Assembly: GCA_009760855.2 (NCBI GenBank)
Contig: WPIO01000103.1
Location: 608,001 to 672,000 of the forward strand
From: Cristatella mucedo
Taxonomy: Eukaryota; Bryozoa; Phylactolaemata; Cristatellidae
Direction: 5' to 3'
Length of the DNA stretch: 64,000 nt
Within the stretch, counting starts at the first letter, position 1; each line of letters starts with the position of its first letter. The position numbers and the translations under genes are program-made. Below are positions 33,105 to 44,123 of the stretch, in pieces. Below the pieces are notes generated by a model, which saw only the letters and a program-made list of their open reading frames with translations, was not told where the DNA came from and made no database searches.

Positions 33105-33845
33105 GCCGATAAAGTGACTCGTATCCAAGTCTAAATTGGTCCATGCATTTGTGAAATCCCGACTTGATTTCTGTAACTCGCTGCTTACTGGCCTACCGGC
33201 ATGTGCAATCAGGCGATTACAGCTTGCGAAAAACTCTGGAGCTAGACTTGTCTGTCGTGAGCGTCGCAGTTGCCACATCACACCACTTCTCGCCGACCTG
33301 CACTGGCTACCAGTCAAGCAACGCATCGACTTCAAGGTTTTGTCGCTCACTTTTAGGTCACTTCATTCATTGGCTCCAGCCTATCTCTCAGATCCCACCA
33401 GGCCAAGCATCGTACCATCCGCTTTTCGGAATCCAATAGTTTACTAATACCGCGTACAAACCTCAAATCCTTTGGAGACCGTGCATTTAGTTCGTATGCT
33501 CCCAAAGCCTGGAACTCCCTCCCGACTTGCGTCAGAACATCCCCTGACTTGACCACATCAAAAAGAACCTAAAACACACCTATTTAGGACAGCATTTAGT
33601 GGGTCCCTGTGATTCGTCCTTGATGTGCTTATGCTTGCTGACACTGTGCATGCTGCCACTAACCACATTTGCATGCTGACCCTGTGCACGTCACCCGTAA
33701 TAATGTTATTCATGTTGTTTGTTTATCAAGCATGATATTACTCACCATTCAATCGCACTTCCTTTTGCATCAAATGTGAAGAGCCTAGAAAGAGATTTGA
33801 GTTCTCTGAGGGGGCTTTATCAAGTGCATTATGATTATTATTATA
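33105..33845 (+). mobile_element. LINE-A, 5'-truncated with complete 3' end
   Basis: It starts at '[20 protein letters not shown]' and continues through [33 protein letters not shown] and, in a different frame, RAFSSYAPKAWNSLPTCVRT. It ends with the full 3' UTR, the stem-loop CTAGAAAGAGATTTGAGTTC and ATTATGATTATTATTAT. Coding frames are broken by a 12-bp shortening at the PAYLSDLL segment and by indels. It follows LINE-B in the same orientation. Confidence 0.93.
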
Positions 33846-34349
33846 AAGTCGGCGCGTAACTGGCCTGGTGGATGCAGGCCCTTTGAATTTGAATTGGACC
33901 TTAGTAGCGGTCGGTGGTCGACGCCTCGCAATACGCTGAGGCAAGTGAACTACTATCGCAACGAGTGCTATTCAGTGCTTTGAGCTTGTGGGTCGGATAG
34001 CCAAGCTGTTGATAATGCGAACGCAGGATGCAGGGTGGCTCTCACTGACCCGCCGAAGAATGCCCATAGGCAGGTATCGAGTAATGGTGACGTTGCACCT
34101 TATGCTAAGCAGGTCCTGTTTTGTGTAGCATATCCGAGGACAGCTCATAAATATTCACAGCGAAGATAACAGCGGAATACCGGAAGGGATGACGGAGAAA
34201 TCAGGTAAAAGTTCAAACCACGCTTGGAGTCGCGAGGACGCTCTCTAGAGCTGGGAGGAAGAATACTTAATTCTGGCGATTTAATTCATGTGCCTCGCAA
34301 TAAATGTTTCTGACGCTTTGAGCACCGATTACAAATGCGCAGTGCTGCT
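33846..34349. other. Stretch with no recognised feature
   Basis: No gene or repeat was recognised between the LINE-A end and the pogo-type element. Confidence 0.4.
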
Positions 34350-34351
34350 TA

Positions 34352-34692
34352 CCGTATTCTTACGAAGATGAGTCGCACCCTAAATTTGTGGACACACTAT
34401 TTTGAAAACGGTTTTCATTGAAAAATATTATTACTGAGTGTAAAGCTCACGTTCTATTAATATAAGGTTGCTTTAATCTTCACAGCTAGCAAGAAGCTCG
34501 TCATTCGTACCACCGCTGGTCAATGTGATAAACTATTTAATCACGTGGTGAACAAGGTGAGCAGCAGTCTAGACAGGCAGGCAAGGGGAAGGCTTTCGAT
34601 TTTGACGTTGCTTGACTTGAAGTGCATAAGTCGCAGGCTTGTTTTACAAAAAATTATTGAAGAAAGTGAGACTGCTTCTCGTAAAAATATGG
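34352..34692. mobile_element. Repeat D copy 1, pogo-type non-autonomous DNA element
   Basis: It starts CCGTATTCTTACGAAGATGA, ends CTCGTAAAAATATGG, and is flanked by TA on both sides (34350-34351 and 34693-34694). The ends are imperfect inverted repeats, and the interior aligns with the copy at 44124-44594 (TTTTCATTGAAAAATATTAT, CAGCTAGCAAGAAGCTCGTC, GTGAACAAGGTGAGCAGCAG). It lacks the acidic coding stretch seen in copy 2, which is deleted here. A TA target and CCGTATTTTTAC ends fit Tc1/mariner-type, pogo-like elements. Confidence 0.8.
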
Positions 34693-34694
34693 TA

Positions 34695-35624
34695 ATACAA
34701 CCAAACAGCGGGATTCCCAAGAGAGAGACTGGTGCATCACTGGCTTGCCGCCTGCCGGAGCAGCTGGAATCTGGCCAATGTCCTTGACAGCCGATCACCC
34801 CGTTAAATCTCAGCCGAATAATGCCGAGTTCTCTAGCTCTTGTCTAGTAAAGCCGCACTGGCTGAGCATGAGCACAATCGGCTTCTGCGTCGCTTAGCGC
34901 ACAGCAGTCACTGGCGAAGCTCAGCTCCCGCTTGCTTAGTCCTAGCTGAGTTACTCCCAAGTTTAACACGTAGGATAACCGACTATACAACTGAAATGAA
35001 CCGCAATTTCAACATTTACTTACCCATTTTTTTTTAAAATATTACTTGCTGCTTGGGAATTAATCGGTGAAGCACACGAGTGTGCTGGAATGCGGAGTTT
35101 GGTACCAATCGTAGAACCACAATCGCGGGTCTAAAGGCCGCCCCCTAAATATTTGCCGGACTCAGCTCCTCAGCAGCTCATGTGCGCAAAGGGACCTACT
35201 GTTCAGGGGCGTTAAGGTAATGCATCTATTGAACCGCATTTGCATTACTGCTAAAGTAAGCGAGTGTTCCGCTGAGTCGAATTTCGTAAAAATCCGTGAT
35301 ACTGAGAGCAAAACCGGCACTCGGAATACGAATTTGTAGGAGACAACAAGAGCTAAAAGGTCTAAATGTATTCGGGGTCACAAGCGTGCGGAGGTCACTC
35401 GATCCTCCCTGCAGACATAGCTTCCCTGGTGGCCTAGCTGCCTGATTAAGCACGCTAGCACGTCCCAAGCGCGACCCATCCTGGTAGTTACTGCCGCTGT
35501 CCGAAGCTCAAGGACGCCCGAGCTCAATGACGAAAGATCAAGGACGCTCCATAAGGCCGCAAAGCGGAATGCTCTCGAAGCGTACGGTTAGGTGTACCGA
35601 GGATTGAGAGGAGGAACTTTCACA
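34695..35624. other. Stretch with no recognised feature
   Basis: No domain, RNA or repeat was recognised. The open frames at 34541-35468 have no motif, and one overlaps the end of repeat D. Confidence 0.45.
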
Positions 35625-35714
35625 TCCTACCTTGTTTCCTTTGCAGCAAATGTAAAGCGCCTAGAAAGAGAGTGAGTTCTCCGAGAGCGCTTTATCAAGT
35701 GTATTTTTATTATT
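35625..35714 (+). mobile_element. LINE-A 3' tail
   Basis: TTTGCAGCAAATGTAAAGCG, CCTAGAAAGAGAGTGAGTTC, TCCGAGAGCGCTTTATCAAG and TGTATTTTTATTATT: only the terminal segment is present. It ends exactly where repeat C copy 1 begins. Confidence 0.9.
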
Positions 35715-35715
35715 T

Positions 35716-36440
35716 CTGTCAGGAAAACTAAAGTTTAATTTGCCGATTCACGGGAACACGTGACGACATGCAATCGCCGTAGCTAGCCGAGTCCAAAAAA
35801 GCTCTTGTAAACAAAAATGCTTGCAGATTAAACAGCCTCTTTCGTATAGCGACAAAAGAGCCCTTACGGCTACCACCACCACTTGCAGCGGCGATAAAGG
35901 ATCGCCCGCCCGCCGCAGGAATCAAAGCCACGAGCTCAAGACCGTGACAAGCAGACGCCTAACCTAGCGTGCCATTGTGGCTCACCAGCACCCGAAGCGA
36001 TCTACAGCCAGGCGGCCACCAAAGGGTTTTTCCAAAACGCGTACGTGCCAACTGTCCTTCCCGTTGCCGGAGAAGTCCCACAAGACGACAGCTGATTCCC
36101 GTATCGGCTTCAGTTGACGCTTACTCACACGGACGCCGCCGCCGGCGCCGCACGCGACCACTAAGCCCGGCTTCCGAGCCGCAACTTTATAATGCTTCTG
36201 CCGACCTTGACTCACTCCTCATAAACCAACACCACCATAAAAGCCAATGGACCATAAACCGGTAGCAGTGCCATAAAATCCACTGGACCATAAACTGGCC
36301 CTAGGGTGACCAGCTAATACGGCTTCGTATGTTCACACGCACGACATAAAGGGTCATAAACACCGTGGGGCCATAAACTGGCCGCAGCGGGAATAACAAG
36401 GCCGCACACTGGCCACTAAGCGAATAAGGAGGCCGTAAAT
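35716..36440 (+). repeat. Repeat C copy 1 (unclassified), interrupted by SINE-A
   Basis: It aligns with 46297-46905: AATTTGCCGATTCACGGGAA, CAGGCGGCCACCAAAGG, AAACGCGTACGTGCCAACTG, GACGACAGCTGATTCCCGTA, and a 3' part rich in CCATAAA (ACCATAAACCGGTAGCAG, GGACCATAAACTGGCCC). Copy 1 lacks about 130 bp present near the start of copy 2 and carries a SINE-A at 35827-35985. The class of this element is unknown; no coding or terminal repeat signature was seen. Confidence 0.75.
35827..35985 (-). mobile_element. SINE-A copy 4, inserted in repeat C
   Basis: The minus strand reads GGTGAGCCACAATGGCACGC, TAGGTTAGGCGTCTGCTTGT, CGTGGCTTTGATTCCTGCGG (degenerate B box), then GGTGGTAGCCGTAAGGGCTC, TTTTGTCGCTATAC and AGGCTGTTTAATCTGC. 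Repeat C copy 2 has no insertion at the matching place (about 46520), so it acts as a paralogous empty site. Confidence 0.85.
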
Positions 36441-36899
36441 GCGACTGTTCCTTACACTATAAATAGCAAAGCCAGATGGATGTAGCAGCTTTTTTATACA
36501 TACCTAACACCTCCACATTTTATAGACACCTAACACCTCCACAGCTTAGATGCCGAAGCTTAGACCTCACGATGCTTAACAGCAGATGGACTTACTCTCA
36601 ACGTTTCCATGGTTCATGGGCTTGAGGCATTGGCCTAACGCAACCAGAATCGGTCTAGCGCTGTCGCTAGGTAAACAGCTCTTCGTCGCGGCAAAGTTGG
36701 TCGAAAGGACGAGCGTAATAGCCTACCACTTCTCGTAGGAAGTCAGATGTATTGCCTTTTCCTTACTCTTGGTCCGTCTTTGTTGGGATGCAGGCTAGGA
36801 TTGGCAGCGGTTCGCCGTAAACTCTAAAGCACGGCGAGCATTAGCCAACGAACCTGGTAGCCTTCGTTTTTGATTTCACCTAGGTTCTCACGAGCGAGT
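36441..36899. other. Stretch with a small tandem duplication
   Basis: A unit containing ACACCTAACACCTCCACA is duplicated around 36500-36543. Otherwise nothing was recognised. Confidence 0.45.
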
Positions 36900-37830
36900 T
36901 TCAGCCGTTGTTAAATGGACTTAGCGAAAGGTGAGCCACTTAATTTAGAAAAGGGCGAGGCTATGGTCCACGGGGTGGTGCAGCGACCGATAGTTGTGGA
37001 CACTATGCTGATAGCTGCTCGGGGAGAGGCTGTTTTCCTGTTTCGACGATGTCCTGCTGCTTTACGAAGCCGGGCCAGAATAGCGGATGACGCAGCTTGT
37101 GGTACCACCCAGCAAATGCACTGCCGTCAACTACCGCCGGTAGTCGTGCCCGCACAAGGGCCCGGGTCGTAGTCCAGCGAGAGGCACCCTAATATTATTG
37201 CGTGGGGGATTCTCGTGCCTGGGATTACGTACGACGGGAAGGGCCTCGGAATCTCGCTGTAAACAGGATATGCAAAAGTGTCCCACGGGCTATTGTCTAT
37301 CGGGCGGTAAACCGTGGCGACGGTCTTGGACCGAAGGAGGCGGCGGGTGCTGGAAGGAAGCGGCCGCGGCCGCGGCCGCGCACTTCAGGCGGCGACATAA
37401 GTATCCTCGCCAGCGCTGCAGGAGTTACGCTTTGCCCAGACGCAGGTAAGCCGAGCGCGGCAGTACGCAAATGGGACGACCGTCGACGACCTGCGCAGTG
37501 GCTGCTGTGCCGTAGCCTTGCCAGACCGAGCGCGGATGATGCCCGCCCTGGCTAGAACTAGACGGTCGGTGGCGTTTCGTCCCAGCCAGGCGAGCAGCCG
37601 CGTCAGAACCAGACGGCCGAGGTCCTTACACTTCGCCGCCCAGCCTAGCTGGCCACATGCATGACAGGCTCCTCGACCGCCGCACTGGTCTCGTGTCGGG
37701 GTTGACGACTGCGGGAGGCTGCCGAGAAGCTATTGCAACGTAGGCTATCGTTTTGAGCTGACACTGCTCTATGCTCCTCGCACCGCGAGCAGCGCCGAAT
37801 GGGTGCGGCGCCTCAGTGCCAAAGCACCAG

Positions 37831-37870
37831 CTCGTGCTGGTGCTGCTCGTGCTGGTGCTGCTCGTGCCAG
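37831..37870 (+). repeat. 15-bp tandem repeat CTCGTGCTGGTGCTG
   Basis: About 2.7 tandem copies of a 15-bp unit inside the GC-rich block. Confidence 0.9.
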
Positions 37871-38401
37871 TCAGCAAAGCGTACGGCAATCCGTGCTCGA
37901 CTTCCAAGCAGTGGGGCCAGTTGGTCGCAGTTTTCGCTTCGCTCGTCAGCAGCTGGCCCGCCTAGATCTAGAGTCGTCTGTGTGTTCGCATTTGCATCCC
38001 TAAGATGGCTTCCTTTCGAATCTTATGTCTGGCTGGCCCGGCTGGCCTTGCACCCGCTCGCAAGTGGTAGCCAGTGTTAACTCATGGCATTGGCGTCGGA
38101 GCATGTTCGCAGCAGCAGCGACACCTTGACGAAGGGGCGAAGCAGCCAAAGATCGGCAACAGCCACTTATTGACTACGCAATCTCATCGGGACGGGCTAC
38201 CCAAAGTCGGCAGAAAGCATCGTGGCTCCGTCAGACAGCCCTGTTGTTTCACTCCTGCTCTGTGTTGTAACCGCCTTATCGATTCTCCAGCAGTCTTTTA
38301 GGCACGATCCATTTCTGATTCTCGGCTTACCAGTATTGGCTGAGACTATTGGCTGCAGGCTCTCCTGTCGAGGACCCCCCACCCCGGTCAAATCGCACTT
38401 C

Positions 38402-38416
38402 GGGGGGGGGGGGGGG
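38402..38416. repeat. Poly-G run
   Basis: A run of 15 G. It could form four-stranded DNA, and is also a common site of sequencing length error. Confidence 0.9.
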
Positions 38417-38750
38417 TGTTACTAGCCGTGCTTAGCTGGACCCGCCGACGCCGCAGGCTCTCTCCGGCTCACAATTCGATAATTGGGACATCCTCTTGCT
38501 GGAGGCCTGATCTACTCATCGCGTGTCTGCCACAGTATTTCCATTCCGATTGGTCGATACCCATGAGTACTCTTGCTACAAAATAGAACTTTTGACGTTT
38601 AGGGAGTGTGTTTCCTTACTTTGCTGAGCCAAACGCTACCGGAGGTTGCTCCCGCCACCCAAGCGAGCCATGAGCTTTGAGCTTCGCTCACTACGTTCGC
38701 CATGTAGTTGTTACAGAAGCCGCAGGAGCCTCGAAGCACAGCACAGTGCT

Positions 38751-38818
38751 TAATCTCGGCAGGTTAATCTCGGCAGGTTAATCTTGGTAGGTTAATCTCG
38801 GTAGGTTAATCTCGGTAG
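38751..38818 (+). repeat. 14-bp tandem repeat (TAATCTCGGCAGGT)
   Basis: Nearly five head-to-tail copies with C/T variation at the CGGCA/CGGTA position. Confidence 0.93.
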
Positions 38819-39160
38819 CGACTCAAGAAAGCAGCAGTTCGTCACCGAGAACTTGCAGGCGGCGGAAGGCGGGCCTGCGCCACTCGCGCGGCGGCCCCGC
38901 GCAGTGGCGCAGCACAGCGCTTTGGGTTGGGTACGACGACGATGGAAGGAGTGGATAGTTTGGCGAGCCGCGAACGCGATGCGTCGACGAGGGATTGAAA
39001 TCCCTCCTTCGAGTAGACGGCCAAAAATGGTCAACGAAGAAGCTTTAAAACATAGCGGCAGAATGCACCGACCGAAATGCCTGCATCCATCTTGCCAAGT
39101 CGCAGAATGGCCACCGGGCCCGACAAAAGGGTGCAAGTGCCGCTCCTAACGTGCTGATTT

Positions 39161-40685
39161 AAGTCCTGGTAGCTAGATGCTCAATGGTCAAGACCAGACA
39201 ATAGAGACCTTAGGTAAGCAGTGAAGACAACGGCTGCTTAGCATAAGCAGCCGAGGAATAATGCAAGGGCAGTTGCACGGCTAGGTGAATTTCCCCACTG
39301 CTTAGCTTCTGAGGACCCCATGCCTGTCGCACCTGAGTCCCTGTCGAAAGCGTTTAATCAGCTGACTGGCATGTGCCTCAGCCGCGGCAACGGCAAAGGC
39401 TCGCGTGCTTGCATACATTTGTGGGTGCAGTCTGGTGACAAATGCTCCCACAGTGCTCTTCCTGATATTGCCTTCGCAGCAACGGATAGTCTGCAGCAAT
39501 GAAAGCTATCTGCACGGCTGCAGAAGAAGCGCTTCGACGTGTGCTCACGTGATGTGACAGTTGGGGCGACCGGAAATTAAAAGTTTTGTGCCTATGGAGA
39601 AACTAAGGCGCTCATTTTACTCACTCGTTTGCCGCATTAACAGCTACAACGTTGATGCAATCGGCGGGGCCGGGTGGGTCTGCAAACTATATTGACCAGG
39701 GCCAAAGGTCAAAGCGAGCCGAAGAGCTGCAACAGTTAGGAATTTATCTGCATCAAAAGCGGCTGGCCGAGGGAAACACGGGATGACAATTGTAGCGAGG
39801 AAAAGCTTGGCTGCCACAGGGACAGTTGGTCGGCTTGCATCGCATGAAGTAGGTGAACAACTCGGCATCTAGGCCCTGCCGTCTGCCGTGAACGTCACGA
39901 CTGCTCGATAACACCGCTTCTCATCAACCTGTGGTGGCTATCCATTTAGCTGCGTATGCAGTTTCAAGGTTTTCACCACTCACTTTTAGGTGCCTTCATC
40001 GGTGGCATTCGTAGGATTTTGCGCCTAGGGAGGAACTACACGGATGGCGTCCCCTTTATTTTATTTAGCTAATTTTCAAATAAATTAAATTTTAGTACAA
40101 ATTTCGCTGATTTTTGAATTAAATTTAAAATAAAAACTTGGAACAGTTACGTTCAGTAACATCTGTATTTTTATTTAATCGTATAAGGTGGTAATCATGG
40201 TGTTTTAAATGAAAAGCAATTTTTGGTAAATTTCCAATTCGTTACCAAGGGAAAATTTTTGCAATCATTAATCTTTGTTACGAATTCTGCGCCTCTGACG
40301 TCGGTGTCGTAAAAAGACTCAAAATATATGCAACTTTCTTGTAGTTTTTCAGGTCTGTATCCGCTTCAGAGAGAAGATTTTTCATATCTAGTAGGAATTC
40401 AAATTTTATGACGACGTTTTTTATCCTCAAAATCCGTGTTGATATCTTATAATCGTGTCGATATCTCCTATTGACGATGAGCAGTCATGCTTTAAATGAC
40501 ATGCATAATGTATTCCTTGACTATAAGTCCTTTGCCTATTATATGTTCCCCGGAAATTATTTTGCGTTGCCTTATTCCTCTTTAAATTTCAATGGTCAAA
40601 GCTCCGCATTTATTTATTTGAATTTTCTTTCCACATTTTCACTAAAATCGCTGATAATTTTGCTTAGTTATTGCTTCAGATATTC
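39161..40685. other. Stretch with no recognised feature
   Basis: No element was recognised. Composition falls sharply to AT-rich from about 40040. Frames of 60-74 codons have no motif. Confidence 0.4.
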
Positions 40686-40689
40686 AAAT

Positions 40690-40800
40690 TAATAATGATA
40701 ATAATAAATTTGACATAGCGCCCTCAGAGAACTCAATATCTGTCTAGGCACTTTAAATTTGCTGCAAAGGAACCACGATCGAATGGTTAGTTGATTAAAC
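40690..40800 (-). mobile_element. LINE-A 3' tail, minus strand
   Basis: AATAATGATAATAATAAATT, GCGCCCTCAGAGAACTCAAT, CTGTCTAGGCACTTTAAATT, TGCTGCAAAGGAACC and CGATCGAATGGTTAG are the reverse complement of the LINE-A end. Only the tail is present. Confidence 0.88.
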
Positions 40801-41765
40801 TGGTGCTTCTCTAAAATTTATCGTAGGATCCTGCAACCATTCTGGACTCGGTCACTTATGCCCATAATAGTGTTCCAAAATTCCAGTAAAGTATACAATT
40901 AAATTTTAATATGCTTGAAAGCAGCTTTGCTGCGTCAATTCTGGTTTTAGAACTCATTGATAGGTCCATGACATCCTTTCCAGCCGCTATACCACTTCGT
41001 CAAGTCTGTCATATATAGCTCTGAGTGCGTCGGACCGGGTACTCCAGCTTGTGTCGGATTCTGGCTTTACTGTGAAAAGCTGCCCCAACGAAGTGCCGAG
41101 CAATAGAAAAATGAATAAACAAATAGTTTTGACAACTAGATATTGCTAAGTAGAGTGTACTCTTGCTAAATTTAAATTTGTGGTTATCGCTGCTGATAAA
41201 CATTGCTTTGAGATTTCCGGCATACATTCGCTGTTAAATGCCGGACGTAAGTCCAGTCATCACAGCAGCATGATCACACCATTGTGATTGACAGTTGGCA
41301 CAGGAGATGCTTTTTGAATTTAAGATTCTCTAGGATTACTTTTTCAAGGCTTGCTCCTTCTTTTGCGTTACCCTCAACACAACCTCAAAATGCTTCCATT
41401 ATAATGACTTTCTTACTTTCAAATATTTACATAGATGCACATGATAAATTTGGAAAGTTGTTTCCGACGTTAGGATTAGATTATAGGATCCTAGATTAGG
41501 AGATAAATCGGACAAGATACCGTAATAATGGTTTTATTTATATCTTAAGAACTTTCTTTTACAGTTTTGTCCTTAGGTGGATGAATTCACTTTGAATGTT
41601 GGGTGACAAAGAAGAGACGGATCGCGGATTTTCTTGTGCATGTTGATGGTGTTTTTCTAACAGTGAGTCGTGCTAAGCAACGAGCTTTATCAAAAAAGAA
41701 AATTTCAAAAATTGCTAAGCTCATCTAAAGTCAAACTTGCTTTGCGGCCGCGAAGTGTCTAGATG
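40801..41765. other. AT-rich stretch with no recognised feature
   Basis: No domain, RNA gene or repeat family was recognised in this AT-rich segment. Confidence 0.4.
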
Positions 41766-41769
41766 TGTT

Positions 41770-42420
41770 AAACCAGACGCCTATTGTAATTCCCTTTTGG
41801 CTGAGCTACCAAAGAAAGAAATTAGGCCACTGCAGCTGACTATGAATATGGCTGCAAGGCTGGTCTTTAAGTCCCAGTGGTTTGAGCACGTGTCACCATT
41901 GCTGAAAGAGCTAGGATGGTTGCTGGTTAAGCAAAGGATACAGAGCAAAGTTCTTACGCTGACCCACAAGGCCCGCCACGGCTTGGCTCCTTCGTACCTA
42001 GCTGAACTGCTGCATCAGCCTGTTCGTGCCCTCAGGCCCTGTGTGGACAATAAATTAGCTGTCTCATTCCTCCGCTTAAAGACAGTTGGCGACAGAAGCT
42101 TGAGCTCTGCAGGTCCTAGACTGTGGAACTCGCTTCCACAATTCTTGCGAAACGACAACTACTCTCCTACTGCCGCCTATGGCACATCTTTTTCAGCGGT
42201 CCTGAGCTGTTACTTCTATGCTACTCACTACCTCAACTGCTCTCCTGACTCTGCTATGCTTCCCAATTTCTCTTTGTTGCGTGAGACGAAGTCTGTTGGC
42301 CACCGAATGCGTACCGAAAGCCGCTTAGGCTGTGAGTTCGCTAAACAAAACTCTCCTGCGTAACACCCACATGGTCTTTATGACTTTGTGGAGTTACAGA
42401 CGGAGTTACATTACATTAGG
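41770..42420 (+). mobile_element. LINE-B C-terminal region and complete 3' end
   Basis: A continuous frame reads YCNSLLAELPKKEIRPLQLT, MNMAARLVFKSQWFEHVSPL, LKELGWLLVKQRIQSKVLTL, HGLAPSYLAELLHQ, DNKLAVSFLRLKTVGDRSLS, SAGPRLWNSLPQFLRN. It then runs on through the 3' end to a stop near 42361. This is the least damaged LINE-B C-terminus. The terminal hairpin (42360-42397: GTAAC/GTTAC, CCACA-like/TGTGG, GTC/GAC) is intact and is followed by AGACGGAG and TTACATTACATTA. The 5' end is truncated. Confidence 0.92.
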
Positions 42421-42600
42421 CGGAAAGCAAGCACTGGTGTTGCTTATCCGGCAGTACGCGCTGCTGCTGCCGATGTTGGGTAAGAACATTGGCTGCCGGT
42501 GGATTTTTGTTTTACACCTACAGCTCGGCGCTCGCTGTACGGTCAGGGTGGCAGCTGTTCGTCTACGGTAGGCGATCCTATCGGGCTATTCGTAGATCCA

Positions 42601-42669
<69 letters not shown>

Positions 42670-43096
42670 CGAGAGAGACGAGGGTGAATGCTGCGAATGA
42701 ATGCAGCGAATCAATCGACTACAGAAGCGAACCTTTGAGCGCGCCAACCGCAGAGAGTGGAGGATCGAGGGTAAAACCTCAGCACCGACGACGAGAAACT
42801 GCGAGAAACTACGAGACGCAGAGACGGCGTTCTTCCGAGGCAGCTGGCTGCCAGGGGCAGGCTGGGCTCGCCGGCTGCTTGGGCCAGCCAAGCCGTCTCT
42901 CAGCAAGCGAGTCGTTCCTCCTCCCCCTACCTTGGCTCATGCGCAGTGGCGGGTGGTGGGCGCAGTAGCTGGACTGCGGGCGACCAGTCCAAGAGAAGTC
43001 AGCAACGTCTGCGTGCATCGCCGTCGATTGCGTCCAGTAGCGGCACTAGCTGAGTAATAGGAAGTTGTGTCGGAGTGATTTCTAGGGAACGCTTGC
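42421..43096. other. Spacer containing (GA)n
   Basis: Outside the microsatellite, nothing was recognised. Frames of up to 159 codons here run through the GA tract or GC-rich DNA after it and are not credible genes. Confidence 0.45.
42602..42678. repeat. (GA)n microsatellite
   Basis: About 77 bases of GA repeats with AAG and GC interruptions near the right end. Confidence 0.97.
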
Positions 43097-43520
43097 ACGT
43101 ATAATATATAATTAATTTGTATAGCGCCCTACGACAACTTTTCGGTCAGCCGTGAAAAAGCGGAAGCACGGCGAGAGTCGGGAGGAAGCGCGTGCGGAAT
43201 CACAAAGGCATCCGCGTAGGATGGTCGTAAAAGAAGCGACGTGGCGGGCAGAAGGGGAGAAAACTACCGTAAGCGTCACGAAATAATGGCGGAAGCCAAT
43301 TCGTCGGCCTGGGACCATCGGAGCAAAATGATCTGCCACCAATAAGCTTTAAGTGAAAGAAGAGGTGGCTAACTTGTTGTCTCTGAAAACTTTCGACCTT
43401 CGAGTGGGCTGAACGTGATGCAAGCATTCAACTTGGTATGAAGGAGCTAAATCATGGCGAATATTATTGACTACTGCAGAAATATTCCGCTCATAAACCT
43501 AGAGCCACTTTAGCTCGTAT
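43097..43520 (-). mobile_element. LINE-C, LINE-B-related C-terminal fragment and tail
   Basis: The minus strand gives RHDLAPSYQVECLHH, then DNKLATSS, LKLIGGRSFCSDGPRPTNWL and PPLFRD, which align with the LINE-B 'RHGLAPSYLAELLHQ', 'DNKLAVSF', 'LKTVGDRSLSSAGPRLWNSL' series. The 3' end is different: it closes with GGGCGCTATACAAATTAATT and an AT-rich tail, like LINE-A and especially SINE-B. Stops and frame changes are present. It is a distinct subfamily seen only once here. Confidence 0.7.
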
Positions 43521-44121
43521 ACGAGAGGATATATACAGTTGGTGACCGAATTTATCTGATCTAAAACATACTAACAATTAGTATTTAGTTGCGTATGCAG
43601 AGGTTACAATGCTTGTGTTTACAGCTCTGCCTGAGGTATTAGCGAAGTCTTGCCTAGAGATAACCGTGTAGTTATTTAACTAGAACCTGCGGGTAACTAG
43701 AGCCTCATCGTGGACAAGAATAGAAAATGACCAGTCAGTGTGGGAGTGGTTGTATGAGTTACACTTGCTCAAGATATCGGTGTTCGTCTAAGAGAACCCT
43801 GAATTACGAGCGCCCTGTGATAGTCGTACAGTCGCACGACGGCAGCCAATAGTGCAAAGTTGTTTACCACGCCCATAGTTATAAGGTTTTTTAGGCGGTT
43901 CGGTTAATTAGAACTTGGCTTAAGGAAATTGTAAAACTATCAGGACTTAATTCCTGCAGGGTTTACGTTCAGTTTAGTGGTTGCCGCAGCTGATTTCGAG
44001 GGCTGATAAGATAAATACAAATGGGTTTAGTTGGCGTAAAAGCTGCAGTCGGTGTCGTGGGCTTGAATTTAATCCAAGCTCTTGATGGCTGCTGCGTAAA
44101 GAACAAAAATAAACTCTTTTA
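43521..44121. other. Stretch with no recognised feature
   Basis: No gene or repeat was recognised. Confidence 0.4.
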
Positions 44122-44123
44122 TA

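Larger units (their letters stand above)
36900..39160. other. GC- and CpG-rich block without recognised genes
   Basis: This is the most GC- and CpG-rich part of the window, clearest at 37100-37650 and 38840-39140, with a GGCCGC run at 37361-37380. Several open frames of 75-117 codons overlap on both strands, as expected in GC-rich DNA, and none shows a domain. A CpG-island-like promoter or first exon of a neighbouring gene is possible but not supported by any protein signal. Confidence 0.4.

Noticed and set aside
37198-37555. Two overlapping open frames that looked like a coding exon
   Set aside because: Both are in GC-rich DNA with a GGCCGC run giving Ala or Arg-Pro repeats. Open frames are expected by chance, and no domain is present.
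38751-38818. Direct repeats considered as a CRISPR array
   Set aside because: The 14-bp units are directly adjacent with no spacers, and the sequence is eukaryotic. It is a simple tandem repeat.
38853-39149. 98-codon frame in the GC-rich block with several Cys and His residues
   Set aside because: The spacing does not match any zinc-finger class I know, and the opposite strand is also open, as expected in GC-rich DNA.
42489-42968. 159-codon frame with an Arg-Glu repeat
   Set aside because: It runs through the (GA)n microsatellite. Nothing else in it resembles a protein domain.
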